A model generated the notes under the pieces. It saw nothing but the letters and a program-made list of their open reading frames with translations, made no database searches and had not been told where the DNA came from. Source: Kineosporia sp. R_H_3 (GTDB taxonomy: Bacteria > Actinomycetota > Actinomycetes > Actinomycetales > Kineosporiaceae). From it: DNA of 58,077 bases. A program made the position numbers and the translations under genes. Shown here in pieces: positions 7,670-16,756 of the stretch. How positions within the stretch are numbered: the first letter of the stretch is position 1; each line of letters begins with the position of its first letter. Location: the NCBI RefSeq assembly GCF_002198675.1, contig NZ_MWLL01000227.1, positions 6,176 to 64,252 of the forward strand, written 5' to 3'.

Positions 7670-9427
7670 GTGAGTCAGCTTGGGAACTTCGTGTGGTCGA
7701 TCGCCGATCAACTCCGGGGGGTCTACAAGCCGCACCAGTACGGCAACGTGATCCTCCCCATGACGATCCTGCGGCGGCTCGACTGTGTGCTGGACCCGAC
7801 CCGCGAGCAGGTACGGGACATCGTCGGGCGCGACCTGCGCGACGAGCTGCGCGACGCAATGATCCGCAAGCAGACCGGGCTCACGTTCTACAGCGGGTCC
7901 CCGTGGACGTTCGAGAAGCTTGCGGGAGACCCGGACGGCCTGGCGGCCAACCTCATCGACCACCTCGCCGGGTTCTCCAAGAACATCGACGTCTTCGAGC
8001 GCTTCCGATTTGACAACGAGATCGCCACTCTGGCCGAGAAGAACCGGCTGTTGATCGTGGTGCAGAAGTTTGCCGAGGTAGATCTGCACCCCGAGCGGGT
8101 CTCCAATGCGGCTATGGGGGACCTCTTCGAGGAATTGATCCGCAAGTTCGCCGAGGCCTCGAATGAGACCGCCGGGGAGCACTTCACCCCGCGGGACGCG
8201 ATCCGGCTCATGGTCGATCTGCTGTTCGCTGGCGATGACAAGGCACTGTCGGAGAAGGGCATCGTGCGCACCGTCTACGACCCGACCGCCGGCACGGGTG
8301 GCATGCTTTCGGTAGCCGAGGAGCACCTAGTCGGTACTTCCGAAGCACCGGGGCGCAACCCGGACGCCCGACTGAGGCTGTACGGACAGGAGATCAACGA
8401 CCAGTCGTACGCAATCTGCAAGTCAGACATGATCGCCAAGGGGCAGGACGCACTGAACATCAAGCTCGGTGACACCCTTGCAGAGGACCTGTTCGCAGGA
8501 ACGACGTTCGATTACTGCCTGTCCAACCCGCCGTACGGGGTCGACTGGAAGGCCTCCGAGAAGGCGGTTAAGGCCGAGGTCGCCCGCGCGGGGGATCGCA
8601 GTCGCTTCCCAGGCGGCCTGCCGCCGATCAGCGACGGCCAGATGCTGTTCCTGCAGCACCTCGCCACCAAGATGCGCCCCGTTCACGAGGGCGGCGGCCG
8701 CGCCGGCATCGTTCTCAACGGATCGCCCTTGTTCACCGGCGGCGCAGGCTCCGGGCCTAGCGAGATCCGTCGCTGGCTCCTGGAGAACGACCTCGTCGAC
8801 GCGATCGTGGCTCTCCCGATGAATATGTTCTACAACACCGGGATCTCCACCTACGTGTGGATCCTCGACAATGCCAAACCCGCTGAGCGGATCGGCAAGG
8901 TCCAGCTCATCGACGGCAGTGGCTACTACACGAAGATGCGAAAAAACCTTGGCGACAAGAGCCGCGAACTGTCCGCAGCCGACCGCGACGCAATCGTCAA
9001 GCTCTACGCCGACTACGCGGAGACCGACCACGCCAGGATCTTCACCACCGACTCGTTCGGCTACTGGGCCATCACTGTCGAACGACCCCTGCTTGACGAT
9101 GCGAGCAGCCCCGTCATCGACCGCAAGGGGAACCCAAAGGCCGATGCCAAACTCCGCGACACCGAGAACATCCCTTTCGCCTACGGTGGAAACAGCCTCG
9201 GTGCCGACGGGCGGGACGACGTGATCGCCGCCTACTTTGAGGCCGAGGTACGCCCACACGTCCCTGACGCGTGGATTGACTACACCAAGACCAAGGTCGG
9301 CTACGAGGTCCCGTTCACCCGCCACTTCTACGTCTACACGCCACCCCGGCCGCTTGAGGAGATCGACGCTGACCTCAACAAACTAGTCGAGGAAATCATG
9401 GACCTGTTGCGCCAGGTGGAGAAATGA
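7670..9427 (+). CDS. hsdM: type I restriction-modification methyltransferase subunit HsdM
   Basis: A 585-aa N6-adenine DNA methyltransferase subunit that uses S-adenosylmethionine. The N-terminal HsdM helical domain (LGNFVWSIADQLRGVYKPHQY) is followed by the SAM-binding motif DPTAGTGG at about residue 204 and the catalytic NPPYG at about 286. The chosen start is the GTG at 7670 with GGAG 9 nt upstream. The frame is open 41 codons further, but that part lacks protein character. It is the first gene of hsdM-hsdS-hsdR, each overlapping the next by a few bases. It acts with HsdS for methylation, and with HsdS and HsdR for restriction. Confidence 0.95.
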   Translation: MSQLGNFVWSIADQLRGVYKPHQYGNVILPMTILRRLDCVLDPTREQVRDIVGRDLRDELRDAMIRKQTGLTFYSGSPWTFEKLAGDPDGLAANLIDHLAGFSKNIDVFERFRFDNEIATLAEKNRLLIVVQKFAEVDLHPERVSNAAMGDLFEELIRKFAEASNETAGEHFTPRDAIRLMVDLLFAGDDKALSEKGIVRTVYDPTAGTGGMLSVAEEHLVGTSEAPGRNPDARLRLYGQEINDQSYAICKSDMIAKGQDALNIKLGDTLAEDLFAGTTFDYCLSNPPYGVDWKASEKAVKAEVARAGDRSRFPGGLPPISDGQMLFLQHLATKMRPVHEGGGRAGIVLNGSPLFTGGAGSGPSEIRRWLLENDLVDAIVALPMNMFYNTGISTYVWILDNAKPAERIGKVQLIDGSGYYTKMRKNLGDKSRELSAADRDAIVKLYADYAETDHARIFTTDSFGYWAITVERPLLDDASSPVIDRKGNPKADAKLRDTENIPFAYGGNSLGADGRDDVIAAYFEAEVRPHVPDAWIDYTKTKVGYEVPFTRHFYVYTPPRPLEEIDADLNKLVEEIMDLLRQVEK

Positions 9428-10677
9428 GCGCGGTGAGTGTGAGCGTCGTTGAGTCAGGCATCCCATGGCTAGGTCGCATCCCCGCGCATTGGACGACGAG
9501 GCCTTTGTGGACCCTATTTGATCGGGTCAAGGACACGGACCACCCAGACGAGCGCATGCTCTCCGTCTTCCGGGAGCACGGTGTCGTGGCGAAGGACTCC
9601 CGAGACAATAGCAACCAGACGGCAGAGAATCGAAGTATCTACCAGCTCGTTCATCCAGGGTGGCTAGTCACTAATCGCATGAAGGCTTGGCAAGGCTCAG
9701 TCGGTATTTCAACGCTACGAGGAATTGTATCGGGTCACTACATCTGCTTCGCGCCACGTCATCGCGAATCCGCGCGCTATCTCAATTGGTTGCTCCGGTC
9801 CTCCGCCTATGCGGATGGATACGCATTGATTTCGCGAGGGGTCCGCATTGGACAAGCGGAAATAGACAATGACATGTTTCGAGTCCTTCCTGTATTGCTC
9901 CCTCCTCATTCCGAGCAAGAAGGGATCGCAGACTTCCTTGACCGCGAGACCGCGCAGATCGACAAGCTCATCGCGAAGCAGGAGCAACTGATCGATACCG
10001 TTCGCGAACGAAGGCAAGCGATGGTGCGTCACTGGATTGAGAGGCCGCAAGCCGGCGACCCGAGAACGGACAAACTTGGCCGGCGATCGCGGATCGGGAA
10101 CGGTTCGACTCCCCGGCGTGATGAGTCTTCCTATTGGTTGGACGGGGATTTTCCGTGGCTGAATAGTTCTTTCGTAAATCAACCTCGAGTCGTCAACTCG
10201 GATCAGTTCGTTACGTCGGAGGCGCTCAGGCAGTGCCACCTACCCATTGTGTCGCCGGGGTCACTCCTTGTCGGCCTCACTGGACAGGGAAAAACGCGAG
10301 GGTCGGTTACGATTCTCGATGTGAGCGCGACTATTAGCCAGCATTTGGCTTTCGTGACGCCTGACAAGAAGTATTGGGACCCCGAGTATCTGCTCTGGGC
10401 TCTTACCGCCGCCTACGACGAGTTGCGGTCGATCAGTGACGAGAACGGCAGCACGAAGGGCGGACTCACTTGCGAAGATTTGAAGCGGTTCCGTCTCGTT
10501 ATGCCGACGCTAGATACGCAACGCGAGATTTCGCGTCAGCTGCAAGTCGCGACAACACAGACTGAGCGCCTTATCGACAGATCGCTGCGCCTCATCGAAC
10601 TGTCCAAAGAGCGCCGCGCCGCGCTGATCACCTCGGCTGTCACGGGACAGATCGATGTCCGTGAGCGGGTGTCGTGA
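9424..10677 (+). CDS. hsdS: type I restriction-modification specificity subunit HsdS
   Basis: A 417-aa protein with two target-recognition domains, each followed by a conserved helical spacer. The first half ends in PPHSEQEGIADFLDRETAQI and a long charged helix (QEQLIDTVRERRQAMVRHW). The second half repeats the plan and ends in SKERRAALITSAVTGQIDV. HsdS sets the bipartite DNA sequence recognised by the whole complex. The gene overlaps hsdM (ATGA) and touches hsdR (TGATG). The recognition domains, especially about 9600-9900 and 10130-10350, are visibly richer in A and T than the flanking subunit genes, as expected when specificity domains are exchanged by recombination. The recognised sequence cannot be predicted. 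Confidence 0.95.
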   Translation: MSAVSVSVVESGIPWLGRIPAHWTTRPLWTLFDRVKDTDHPDERMLSVFREHGVVAKDSRDNSNQTAENRSIYQLVHPGWLVTNRMKAWQGSVGISTLRGIVSGHYICFAPRHRESARYLNWLLRSSAYADGYALISRGVRIGQAEIDNDMFRVLPVLLPPHSEQEGIADFLDRETAQIDKLIAKQEQLIDTVRERRQAMVRHWIERPQAGDPRTDKLGRRSRIGNGSTPRRDESSYWLDGDFPWLNSSFVNQPRVVNSDQFVTSEALRQCHLPIVSPGSLLVGLTGQGKTRGSVTILDVSATISQHLAFVTPDKKYWDPEYLLWALTAAYDELRSISDENGSTKGGLTCEDLKRFRLVMPTLDTQREISRQLQVATTQTERLIDRSLRLIELSKERRAALITSAVTGQIDVRERVS

Positions 10678-13600
10678 TGGGGCCGGAGTTGGAGCGCACG
10701 TTCGAGGAGGAGATCTGCGCTCACCTGGCCGCGAGCGGTTGGCTCTACTCGCCTGGCGCGGTCGGTTACGACAAGGGCCGCGCCCTGTTCCCGCAGGACG
10801 TGTACGACTGGCTAGATGAGACCCAGCCGGCCGAGTGGGAGAAGGTCGTCAAGCTATCCATGTCACCGGCGGACCAGTCGCGAGCGAAGGAGCAGCTGCT
10901 CGACCGGCTGGTGAAGGCGCTGGACGCCCCGCTTGACGCGGGCGGTGGGACATTGAACGTGCTGCGGAAGGGGTTCAAGAAGACCCCGGCGCGTTTCGCG
11001 ATGTGTGAGTTCGCGCCAGCGACGTCACTTAACGCCGCGGCTTCTGCCCGCTACACGGCGGTGCGGGTGCGGGTCGTGCGGCAGGTGCACTACTCGACCA
11101 AGCACAACGGCAGCATCGACCTGGTCCTTTTCGTGAACGGGCTACCACTGGCGACGATCGAGTTGAAGACGGAGAACACGCAGAGCATCGAGGACGCCAA
11201 AGACCAGTATCGGGTTGCGCGACATCCCAAGGGCGAGCCGCTGCTGGGCTTCGCAAACCGGTGCCTGGTCCACTTCGCTGTCTCGAACGACCGGGTCGCG
11301 ATGACAACGCGCTTGGCGGGGACGGAGACGGCATTCCTGCCGTTCGACACGGGTTCCAACGGGGGAGCCGGCAACCCCGTCGTCGAGGGCAAGGCCGCGT
11401 CGTCGTACCTGTGGGAGCGAGTCTTGCAGCGCGACTCGTGGCTGAACATCATCGGCCGGCTTCTGCACCTGGAGACCCGCACCAACATTGACCCGATCAC
11501 GGGCGCGGCGACGAAGAAGACCTCGCTGTTGTTCCCGCGGTTCCACCAGTGGGAGCTCGTAACCGAGTTGATGTCAACGGTCCGGGCTGAGGGCCCCGGG
11601 CACCGGTACCTCGTGATGCACTCGGCCGGGTCAGGCAAGACGAACTCGATCGCGTGGACCGCGCACGGTTTAGGCAAGCTCCACAGCCCGAACAACGAGC
11701 GGGTGTTCGACAGCGTCATCGTCGTCACTGACCGGACCGTCCTGGACGACCAGCTCCAGGCCGCTGTGAAGCAGATCGAGGGCGTGGACGGCACTGTCGC
11801 CACGATCAACGCTGACCAGGTCCGCAACGCCGGCGATGACATCGGGTCCAAGTCCGCGCTACTGGCCAAGGAGCTCCTCGCCGGTCGGCTAATCGTGGTC
11901 GTGACGATGCAGACGTTCCCGTTCGCGTTGACCGCGATCCGTGAGAACAAGGGCTTGGCTGGGAAGCGGTTCGCGATCATCGCGGACGAGGCGCACTCCT
12001 CCCAGACCGGCCGGACGAGCCAGAAGCTGCGGGCGGTCCTGACTACGCAAGAGCTGATCGACCTCGAGGATGGCGGCCAGATCGACACCGAGGCCATCCT
12101 CGCCGCGGAGATGGAGGCTCGCGCGGAGTCGCCGAACCTGTCGTTCTTCGCGTTCACCGCGACCCCAAAGAACAAAACCCTGGAGCTGTTCGGCCGTAAG
12201 GACGGCGACGGCCTGCCGCAGCCGTTCCATACGTACACGATGCAGCAGGCGATCGAAGAGGGGTACATCCTCGACGTCCTGAGGAACTACACGACGTACG
12301 CGACGGCGTTCCAGATCGCCGAGCGGTCCAAGAGGCGCCTCGAAGAGGTCAAGCTCGTCGACGAGAGCGAGGCCACCAAGGGCCTGATGCGGTGGGTGTC
12401 GCTGCACCCGACGAACATCGCCCAGAAGGTCCAGATCGTCGTCGAGCACTACCGCGCCAACGTGCGGCACCTGCTCGACGGGCACGCCAAGGCGATGGTC
12501 GTGACGTCGTCGCGGGAGCACGCCGTCCGATACAAGGACGCGATCGACTCCTACATCAAGTCCCGCGGCTACCCTCTCGCGACGTTGGTCGCGTTTTCCG
12601 GGTCGATCACCGTGGACGGTGTCACGTTCGCCGGGGTCGAGCCGCCCTACACAGAGCCCAGCCTGAACGCCGGGCTGCGGGGCCGGTCACTGCCGGTGGC
12701 GTTCGGCTCGGACGACTACCAGGTGCTGATCGTGGCGAACAAGTACCAGACCGGGTTCGACCAGCCGCTGCTCTGCGCGATGTACGTCGACAAGCGCCTC
12801 GACGGCGTCACCGCCGTGCAGACCCTGTCCCGCCTCAACCGCACCTACCCGGCCGCGGGCAAGGACACCACCTACGTGCTCGATTTCGTCAACAACCCTG
12901 ACGACGTGCTGGCCGCGTTCAAGCCGTACTACCGGCAGGCCTCGATCGAGGCGACCACCGACCCCGACCTCGTCCACGACCTGCAGGCCAAGCTCGACGC
13001 CGCCAGCATCTACACCGCCGCCGAGGTCGAGGCGTTCATCACCGCATACCTCGAAGGCAAGCACGGCGCGGTGTCGGCACCGCTCAAGGCGGCCGGGGAC
13101 CGGTTCAACGCCCGCTACGCCGCCGCCCTGGCCGGGAAGGACAACGCGACCGTCGACGAGCTCGACCTGTTCCGCAAGGACGTCGGCTCCTTCGTCCGGC
13201 TGTACGACTTCCTCTCCCAGATCGTCAACTACCAGGACACCGACCTGGAGAAGCGTTCTCTCTACCTGCGGCTGCTCCAGCGCCGGCTCACCGGCCGCGT
13301 CGTCGCCGTGGACCTGGATCTGTCCGCCGTCGAGTTGACCCGGATCAAGCAGTGGCGCAGCGGCGAGCACGAGTTGGACCTCGGTGGCGGCGAGGCACAC
13401 CCCCTCAAGCCGGTCTCGGGCAGTGGCACCGGGTCAACCCATGATCCCCGGCTGGTGCGGCTGGCCGAGGTCCTGGCAAAGGTCAACGACCTTTTCGCCG
13501 GCGATGACTTCACGCCGGCCGAGCAGCAGTCCTGGGTCGAGGGCCTGATCACGGTGCTCATGGACGATGAGATCGTCCGGCGGCAGGCCGGCGCCAACAC

Positions 13601-13778
13601 GAAGGAGCAGTTCGTGGAGTCGCCCGACCTGTCGGAGGCCGTCACCGACGCTGTCATCGGCAACCAGTCGAGCCACAACAAGATGGTTGACGTCTTCTTC
13701 GGAGACGAACGAGTCAAGGTTCAGTTGGTCAAACTGCTTGGTGAACTGGTGCACGAGAACGTCGCAGCCGAGGCATGA
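10677..13778 (+). CDS. hsdR: type I restriction subunit HsdR (nuclease and translocase)
   Basis: A protein of about 1033 aa with the HsdR layout. The N-terminal PD-(D/E)xK nuclease site is visible as D148 (SIDLVLF) and E162-L-K164 (IELKTE). The SF2 motor has Walker A SAGSGKT at about 316, DEAH at about 437 and the FTATPKN motif III. The C-terminal helicase lobe contains QTGFDQPLLCAMYVDK and QTLSRLNRTY, then a helical region that docks to the methyltransferase. All key residues are present, so it looks active. The start is the ATG at 10677 overlapping the hsdS stop; a GTG at 10674 in the same frame is possible. It is the last gene of the operon. Confidence 0.95.
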   Translation: MGPELERTFEEEICAHLAASGWLYSPGAVGYDKGRALFPQDVYDWLDETQPAEWEKVVKLSMSPADQSRAKEQLLDRLVKALDAPLDAGGGTLNVLRKGFKKTPARFAMCEFAPATSLNAAASARYTAVRVRVVRQVHYSTKHNGSIDLVLFVNGLPLATIELKTENTQSIEDAKDQYRVARHPKGEPLLGFANRCLVHFAVSNDRVAMTTRLAGTETAFLPFDTGSNGGAGNPVVEGKAASSYLWERVLQRDSWLNIIGRLLHLETRTNIDPITGAATKKTSLLFPRFHQWELVTELMSTVRAEGPGHRYLVMHSAGSGKTNSIAWTAHGLGKLHSPNNERVFDSVIVVTDRTVLDDQLQAAVKQIEGVDGTVATINADQVRNAGDDIGSKSALLAKELLAGRLIVVVTMQTFPFALTAIRENKGLAGKRFAIIADEAHSSQTGRTSQKLRAVLTTQELIDLEDGGQIDTEAILAAEMEARAESPNLSFFAFTATPKNKTLELFGRKDGDGLPQPFHTYTMQQAIEEGYILDVLRNYTTYATAFQIAERSKRRLEEVKLVDESEATKGLMRWVSLHPTNIAQKVQIVVEHYRANVRHLLDGHAKAMVVTSSREHAVRYKDAIDSYIKSRGYPLATLVAFSGSITVDGVTFAGVEPPYTEPSLNAGLRGRSLPVAFGSDDYQVLIVANKYQTGFDQPLLCAMYVDKRLDGVTAVQTLSRLNRTYPAAGKDTTYVLDFVNNPDDVLAAFKPYYRQASIEATTDPDLVHDLQAKLDAASIYTAAEVEAFITAYLEGKHGAVSAPLKAAGDRFNARYAAALAGKDNATVDELDLFRKDVGSFVRLYDFLSQIVNYQDTDLEKRSLYLRLLQRRLTGRVVAVDLDLSAVELTRIKQWRSGEHELDLGGGEAHPLKPVSGSGTGSTHDPRLVRLAEVLAKVNDLFAGDDFTPAEQQSWVEGLITVLMDDEIVRRQAGANTKEQFVESPDLSEAVTDAVIGNQSSHNKMVDVFFGDERVKVQLVKLLGELVHENVAAEA

Positions 13779-13966
13779 ACCGTGCGACGACCACTCAGCT
13801 CTGGTGCAGCCGCCGAATGGATCTGGAGCCTAGGTCGGGTCAGTCCCAGCCGCTGCATGCAGACGAAGTACAGATGGCTGCACAACGGCCAACTGTGCGC
13901 GGACTAGGTAAACGCCCGATACGCTGCGTTACAGCCCAGTCGTTTCGCATTGGTTAGGTGAACTCG

Positions 13967-14908
13967 GTGACGTTGACGCGCGTGCGGAAGCAAGTCCGCT
14001 TCTACGAGGTGGTGCTGCTCGACCGTCACGAAGCCGTCGTCGACATCGAACCCACCTTCTGGGTAGAGCTTTGGAAGACACTCGCGCACCTACCGCCCGC
14101 GGATCGGCTCCTTAGCCACCTCGGGTCCCGGTATGCAGGCGAACACAGGGTCGCAAAGGCTCCGGCCCAGGAGTACGTCAAGTTTGGCAAGATCAGGAAT
14201 CGATCTGACTGGCCGGACACGTTCGACGCTCAGACCGTCTCCTTTGGAACCCTGATCTCCGTCGGTGGCAACGACGACGGAAGCGATCTTGGGTTGGCCG
14301 AATCCGCCTACTTGATCCACGTGCCGGGCACGAACTACGTCGCCGTGCTCGCTTCAGGTCGGGCCGTGAATCTCTCAGCACTTGAATCATGGATTACCCA
14401 GGTTGCGGGCAACATCCGCCAGGAGAACGCCCTGCAGCTCCTTCCAGTGCTTGACGAGAAGACTCTGAACAAGCTGGAACGCGCAAGCAGCGTGACGAAG
14501 GTCAATGTCCGGGTGCCGCGAGGCGTGACCCGGGCGGACCTAGCCGTCGAGGGTGAGGTTGGAAGTGCACTCGCGCAGGCGACGGCTGCGACGCTGGGCG
14601 AGATGGACGTGGAGATCACATGGACGATGGGGCGGAGCCGAGGCGTCCCGAGTCAGCCAACGGCCGCGCGCATCTTGAGGGCTCTGCGGACCATCGTGGG
14701 AGGCAAGGAGCCCGTGTCGAAGGTGTCGGCGAACCTCCTGATAGAGGATGCAGAGGGGGTTGAGCAGTCGGAGCCCGTCGACTTCATCCGCCAGCGGATC
14801 AGCTTCGCCGCACAGTTCGATGTTGATCAAGATCAGGCCGTACCCGAGGAGTCGGCGCTGCGAGGGATGCTCCGGGCCATCGACCGGTTGCGCGACGAGG
14901 TGCTTTGA
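13967..14908 (+). CDS. unassigned 314-aa soluble protein, possible defence component
   Basis: Not confidently recognised. The N-terminal half reads as an alpha/beta domain (RFYEVVLLDR, KFGKIRNRSDWPD, ESAYLIHVPGTNYVAVL). The pattern loosely recalls DUF6731-type proteins of phage-related loci, but I cannot confirm this. The C-terminal half has LQLLPVLDEKTLNKL, VNVRVPRGV and charged helices. There is no membrane segment or signal. Translation may begin at the GTG at 13967 (AGGTGA 5 nt upstream) or at the in-frame GTG at 13958. It lies 188 bp after hsdR and 35 bp before a four-helix membrane protein on the same strand, forming a two-gene unit in the island. Position and the soluble-plus-membrane plan suggest anti-phage defence; this is inference. 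Confidence 0.6.
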   Translation: MTLTRVRKQVRFYEVVLLDRHEAVVDIEPTFWVELWKTLAHLPPADRLLSHLGSRYAGEHRVAKAPAQEYVKFGKIRNRSDWPDTFDAQTVSFGTLISVGGNDDGSDLGLAESAYLIHVPGTNYVAVLASGRAVNLSALESWITQVAGNIRQENALQLLPVLDEKTLNKLERASSVTKVNVRVPRGVTRADLAVEGEVGSALAQATAATLGEMDVEITWTMGRSRGVPSQPTAARILRALRTIVGGKEPVSKVSANLLIEDAEGVEQSEPVDFIRQRISFAAQFDVDQDQAVPEESALRGMLRAIDRLRDEVL

Positions 14909-14943
14909 TGGGCGGATCGACGTGCTGAGGAGTGGGGGGCCTG

Positions 14944-15522
14944 ATGACGACCTCGGACGTGAATGCCCCGGCAAGATCGTCCTTGCGGGGAGTCGTTAGG
15001 GATCATCCGTGGTGGTGCAACGCACTGCTACTGGTCGCGACCGGGATCCACGGCGCGGCTTCGATCAAGTGGCCATCCGCCAACGTTCTCGCCCCGCTGG
15101 CACGCTCGGACTACGCAGCGAGCGCCAACGAGCTACTCCTTGGCGTGGCGGGCCTGGCAGGGCTGGCGTCAGGTTTCGCTGGTGTGGTGATCGTCTTCGG
15201 ACTGCAGAGCCCCTCGCACCGCTTCCGGCGGTTCCGATGGGCTGGCGGGCGTTCCCTACGTGCCAACTGGGGCTCAGTAATGATCACTCCGATCATCGCT
15301 GGCTTCAGCGCGGTCGTCGGGGCCATCCTTCTGGGCCTCAATCACATGTCGTCGGCAACCTGGCTGCTTGAGGCGACCCTGGTCCTCCTGGCTCACTCCT
15401 GTGCACGCCTGGCATGGTTGCTTGGCGCCCTGGCTGGCCTTGTCGCTGCCGACGATGATCACGACGAACGTGAGTCTCGAAGAGTGTCGACGAGCTCGTT
15501 GTTCGCAGGCCATCGGGACTGA
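14944..15522 (+). CDS. four-helix membrane protein paired with the preceding gene
   Basis: A 192-aa protein with four hydrophobic segments: WWCNALLLVATGIHGAASI, a long one over AGLAGLASGFAGVVIVFGL, VMITPIIAGFSAVVGAILL, and LVLLAHSCARLAWLLGALA. The loop between helices 2 and 3 is Arg-rich and the C-terminus is acidic then polar. No family is recognised. The ATG at 14944 follows GAGGAG and a G-rich stretch; an in-frame GTG at 14932 is an alternative. It is the last island gene before the tRNA-Ser and probably shares a transcript with the upstream soluble protein. It could be a membrane effector or anchor in a defence module. Confidence 0.65.
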   Translation: MTTSDVNAPARSSLRGVVRDHPWWCNALLLVATGIHGAASIKWPSANVLAPLARSDYAASANELLLGVAGLAGLASGFAGVVIVFGLQSPSHRFRRFRWAGGRSLRANWGSVMITPIIAGFSAVVGAILLGLNHMSSATWLLEATLVLLAHSCARLAWLLGALAGLVAADDDHDERESRRVSTSSLFAGHRD

Positions 15523-15710
15523 TCTCAACACTTGTGCCTCAGCCCAGGCTGGAATGTGCCCAGCCAACTCATCCACTGCTCATCCACAGACAGCCGCGAA
15601 GGACCGTCACTGGGCATCGCTCGTCGGTGACGGCTGGACAACCGAACGCCGCGCCACACCCGACGTCCATAACAACCTGACCTGCGGTTTTGCGGTGTCA
15701 TGCCTGCTCG

Positions 15711-15803
15711 CGGAGGGCAAGGGATTCGAACCCCTGAGGACGGGTTGGGTACCGCCCTAACGGTTTTCAAGACCGTCGCCATCAGCCACTCGGCCAGCCC
15801 TCC
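15711..15803 (-). tRNA. tRNA-Ser (anticodon TGA), island attachment site
   Basis: The minus strand folds as a 93-nt class II tRNA. The acceptor arms GGAGGGC and GCCCTCC pair, the anticodon loop CTTGAAA gives TGA, a long variable arm is present, and the T-loop TTCGAAT is normal. No CCA is encoded. The 3' end faces the mobile region on its left. That is the usual orientation when an element has integrated into a tRNA 3' end. Confidence 0.95.
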
Positions 15804-15886
15804 AGTGGTGCTCGGCCATTGTGCCTGATCCCGGTCGGCGACCTGCGGCGGCGGGGCGGTCGGGGCGGTGCGAGCGGACGAACAGG

Positions 15887-16654
15887 TCAGCTCCGGACGC
15901 GCTCCATCGCGTCGAAGAGGTCGGCGCCGGTGAGGGTCTCGATGATGTGGCCCTGGCCGGGGACCTCGGTGAGCTCGACCTCGTTGCCGAGCGCCTTCAG
16001 GGCGGCGGCGGTGCGGCGGCTGCCCTCGAGCCAGCCGGAGTCGTCGGCGCCGACGAAGAACGCGGTGCCGAGGCCCTCGAGGCGGGTCAGGGCGGTGGCG
16101 GAGTCGTCCGGGGGCATGCCGGGGAAGACGACGATGGAGCGGAAGCGGTCGGGGTGGTCCTCGGCGACGCGGAACGCGGAGAGGCCGCCGTTGCTCACAC
16201 CGGCGAGGTCGAAGCGGCCGCCGTCGGGCGGGTACGTGCGGGCGATCTCGTCGAGCAGGCCCGGCACGAGGGCTGCGGCGTCCGGCTCGTAGAACAGGCC
16301 CGCCGGGCCGGCCGCCGGGGAGACGACGACCCAGTCGCGGGCCAGCGCCTCGGTGCGCCAGCGGTCGTCGACGATGCGCTGCGTGAGGTCGAGGTCCTGG
16401 CCGCCGGGCGGGAAGGCCAGGAGCACCTTGCCGGGGACGCCGGGGCGGCGGTCGGCGGGGACGACGAGGACGTACTGCACCTCGGTGCCGTCCGGGGCGC
16501 GGTAGGTCCGGACGGTCTCACCGGACGACGCGACGCCGGTCCCGGCGCCGCTCCCGACCGCGGCAGGCGTCGCCGCAGGCGGTGCACCGCCGCTCCCGCC
16601 GGAGCACCCTGCCAGCACGAGGGCGACGACGAGCGTCACGACACCCCGGCCCAT
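15887..16654 (-). CDS. alpha/beta-hydrolase lipoprotein (LpqC/PHB-depolymerase-like esterase)
   Basis: A 255-aa secreted lipoprotein. The signal peptide ends in the lipobox VLAGC (Cys17), followed by a Gly/Ala/Ser-rich linker. The hydrolase domain has the LLAFPPGGQD strand-loop, the nucleophile elbow GVSNGG (Ser about 155), a candidate acid in VGADDSG and the catalytic His in GQGH. This is the plan of poly(3-hydroxybutyrate)-depolymerase-like esterases. The natural substrate is unknown. The ATG at 16654 is preceded by GGGGAG. It is monocistronic or co-directional with the chemoreceptor gene upstream, with 102 bp between them. Confidence 0.8.
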   Translation of the reverse strand: MGRGVVTLVVALVLAGCSGGSGGAPPAATPAAVGSGAGTGVASSGETVRTYRAPDGTEVQYVLVVPADRRPGVPGKVLLAFPPGGQDLDLTQRIVDDRWRTEALARDWVVVSPAAGPAGLFYEPDAAALVPGLLDEIARTYPPDGGRFDLAGVSNGGLSAFRVAEDHPDRFRSIVVFPGMPPDDSATALTRLEGLGTAFFVGADDSGWLEGSRRTAAALKALGNEVELTEVPGQGHIIETLTGADLFDAMERVRS

Positions 16655-16756
16655 CGCAGCTCCCCGGTCGACGGAACATCACCACCAGCCAACACGGCCG
16701 CGGCGGCGTTCCCGTTCAGCCACCCGGCAGGTTCGGCGTCGCGGGCCAGGTGAGGC

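Noticed and set aside
13775-13957. 60-codon open frame overlapping the hsdR stop (ATGA)
   Set aside because: The overlap is attractive, but the product has no hydrophobic core, signal or similarity I recognise, and the frame ends where the next gene begins. Probably leader sequence.
13958-15522. Firm assignment as a Kiwa system
   Set aside because: Only protein sizes and helix count match; gene order differs and I cannot identify the DUF4868 domain by eye.
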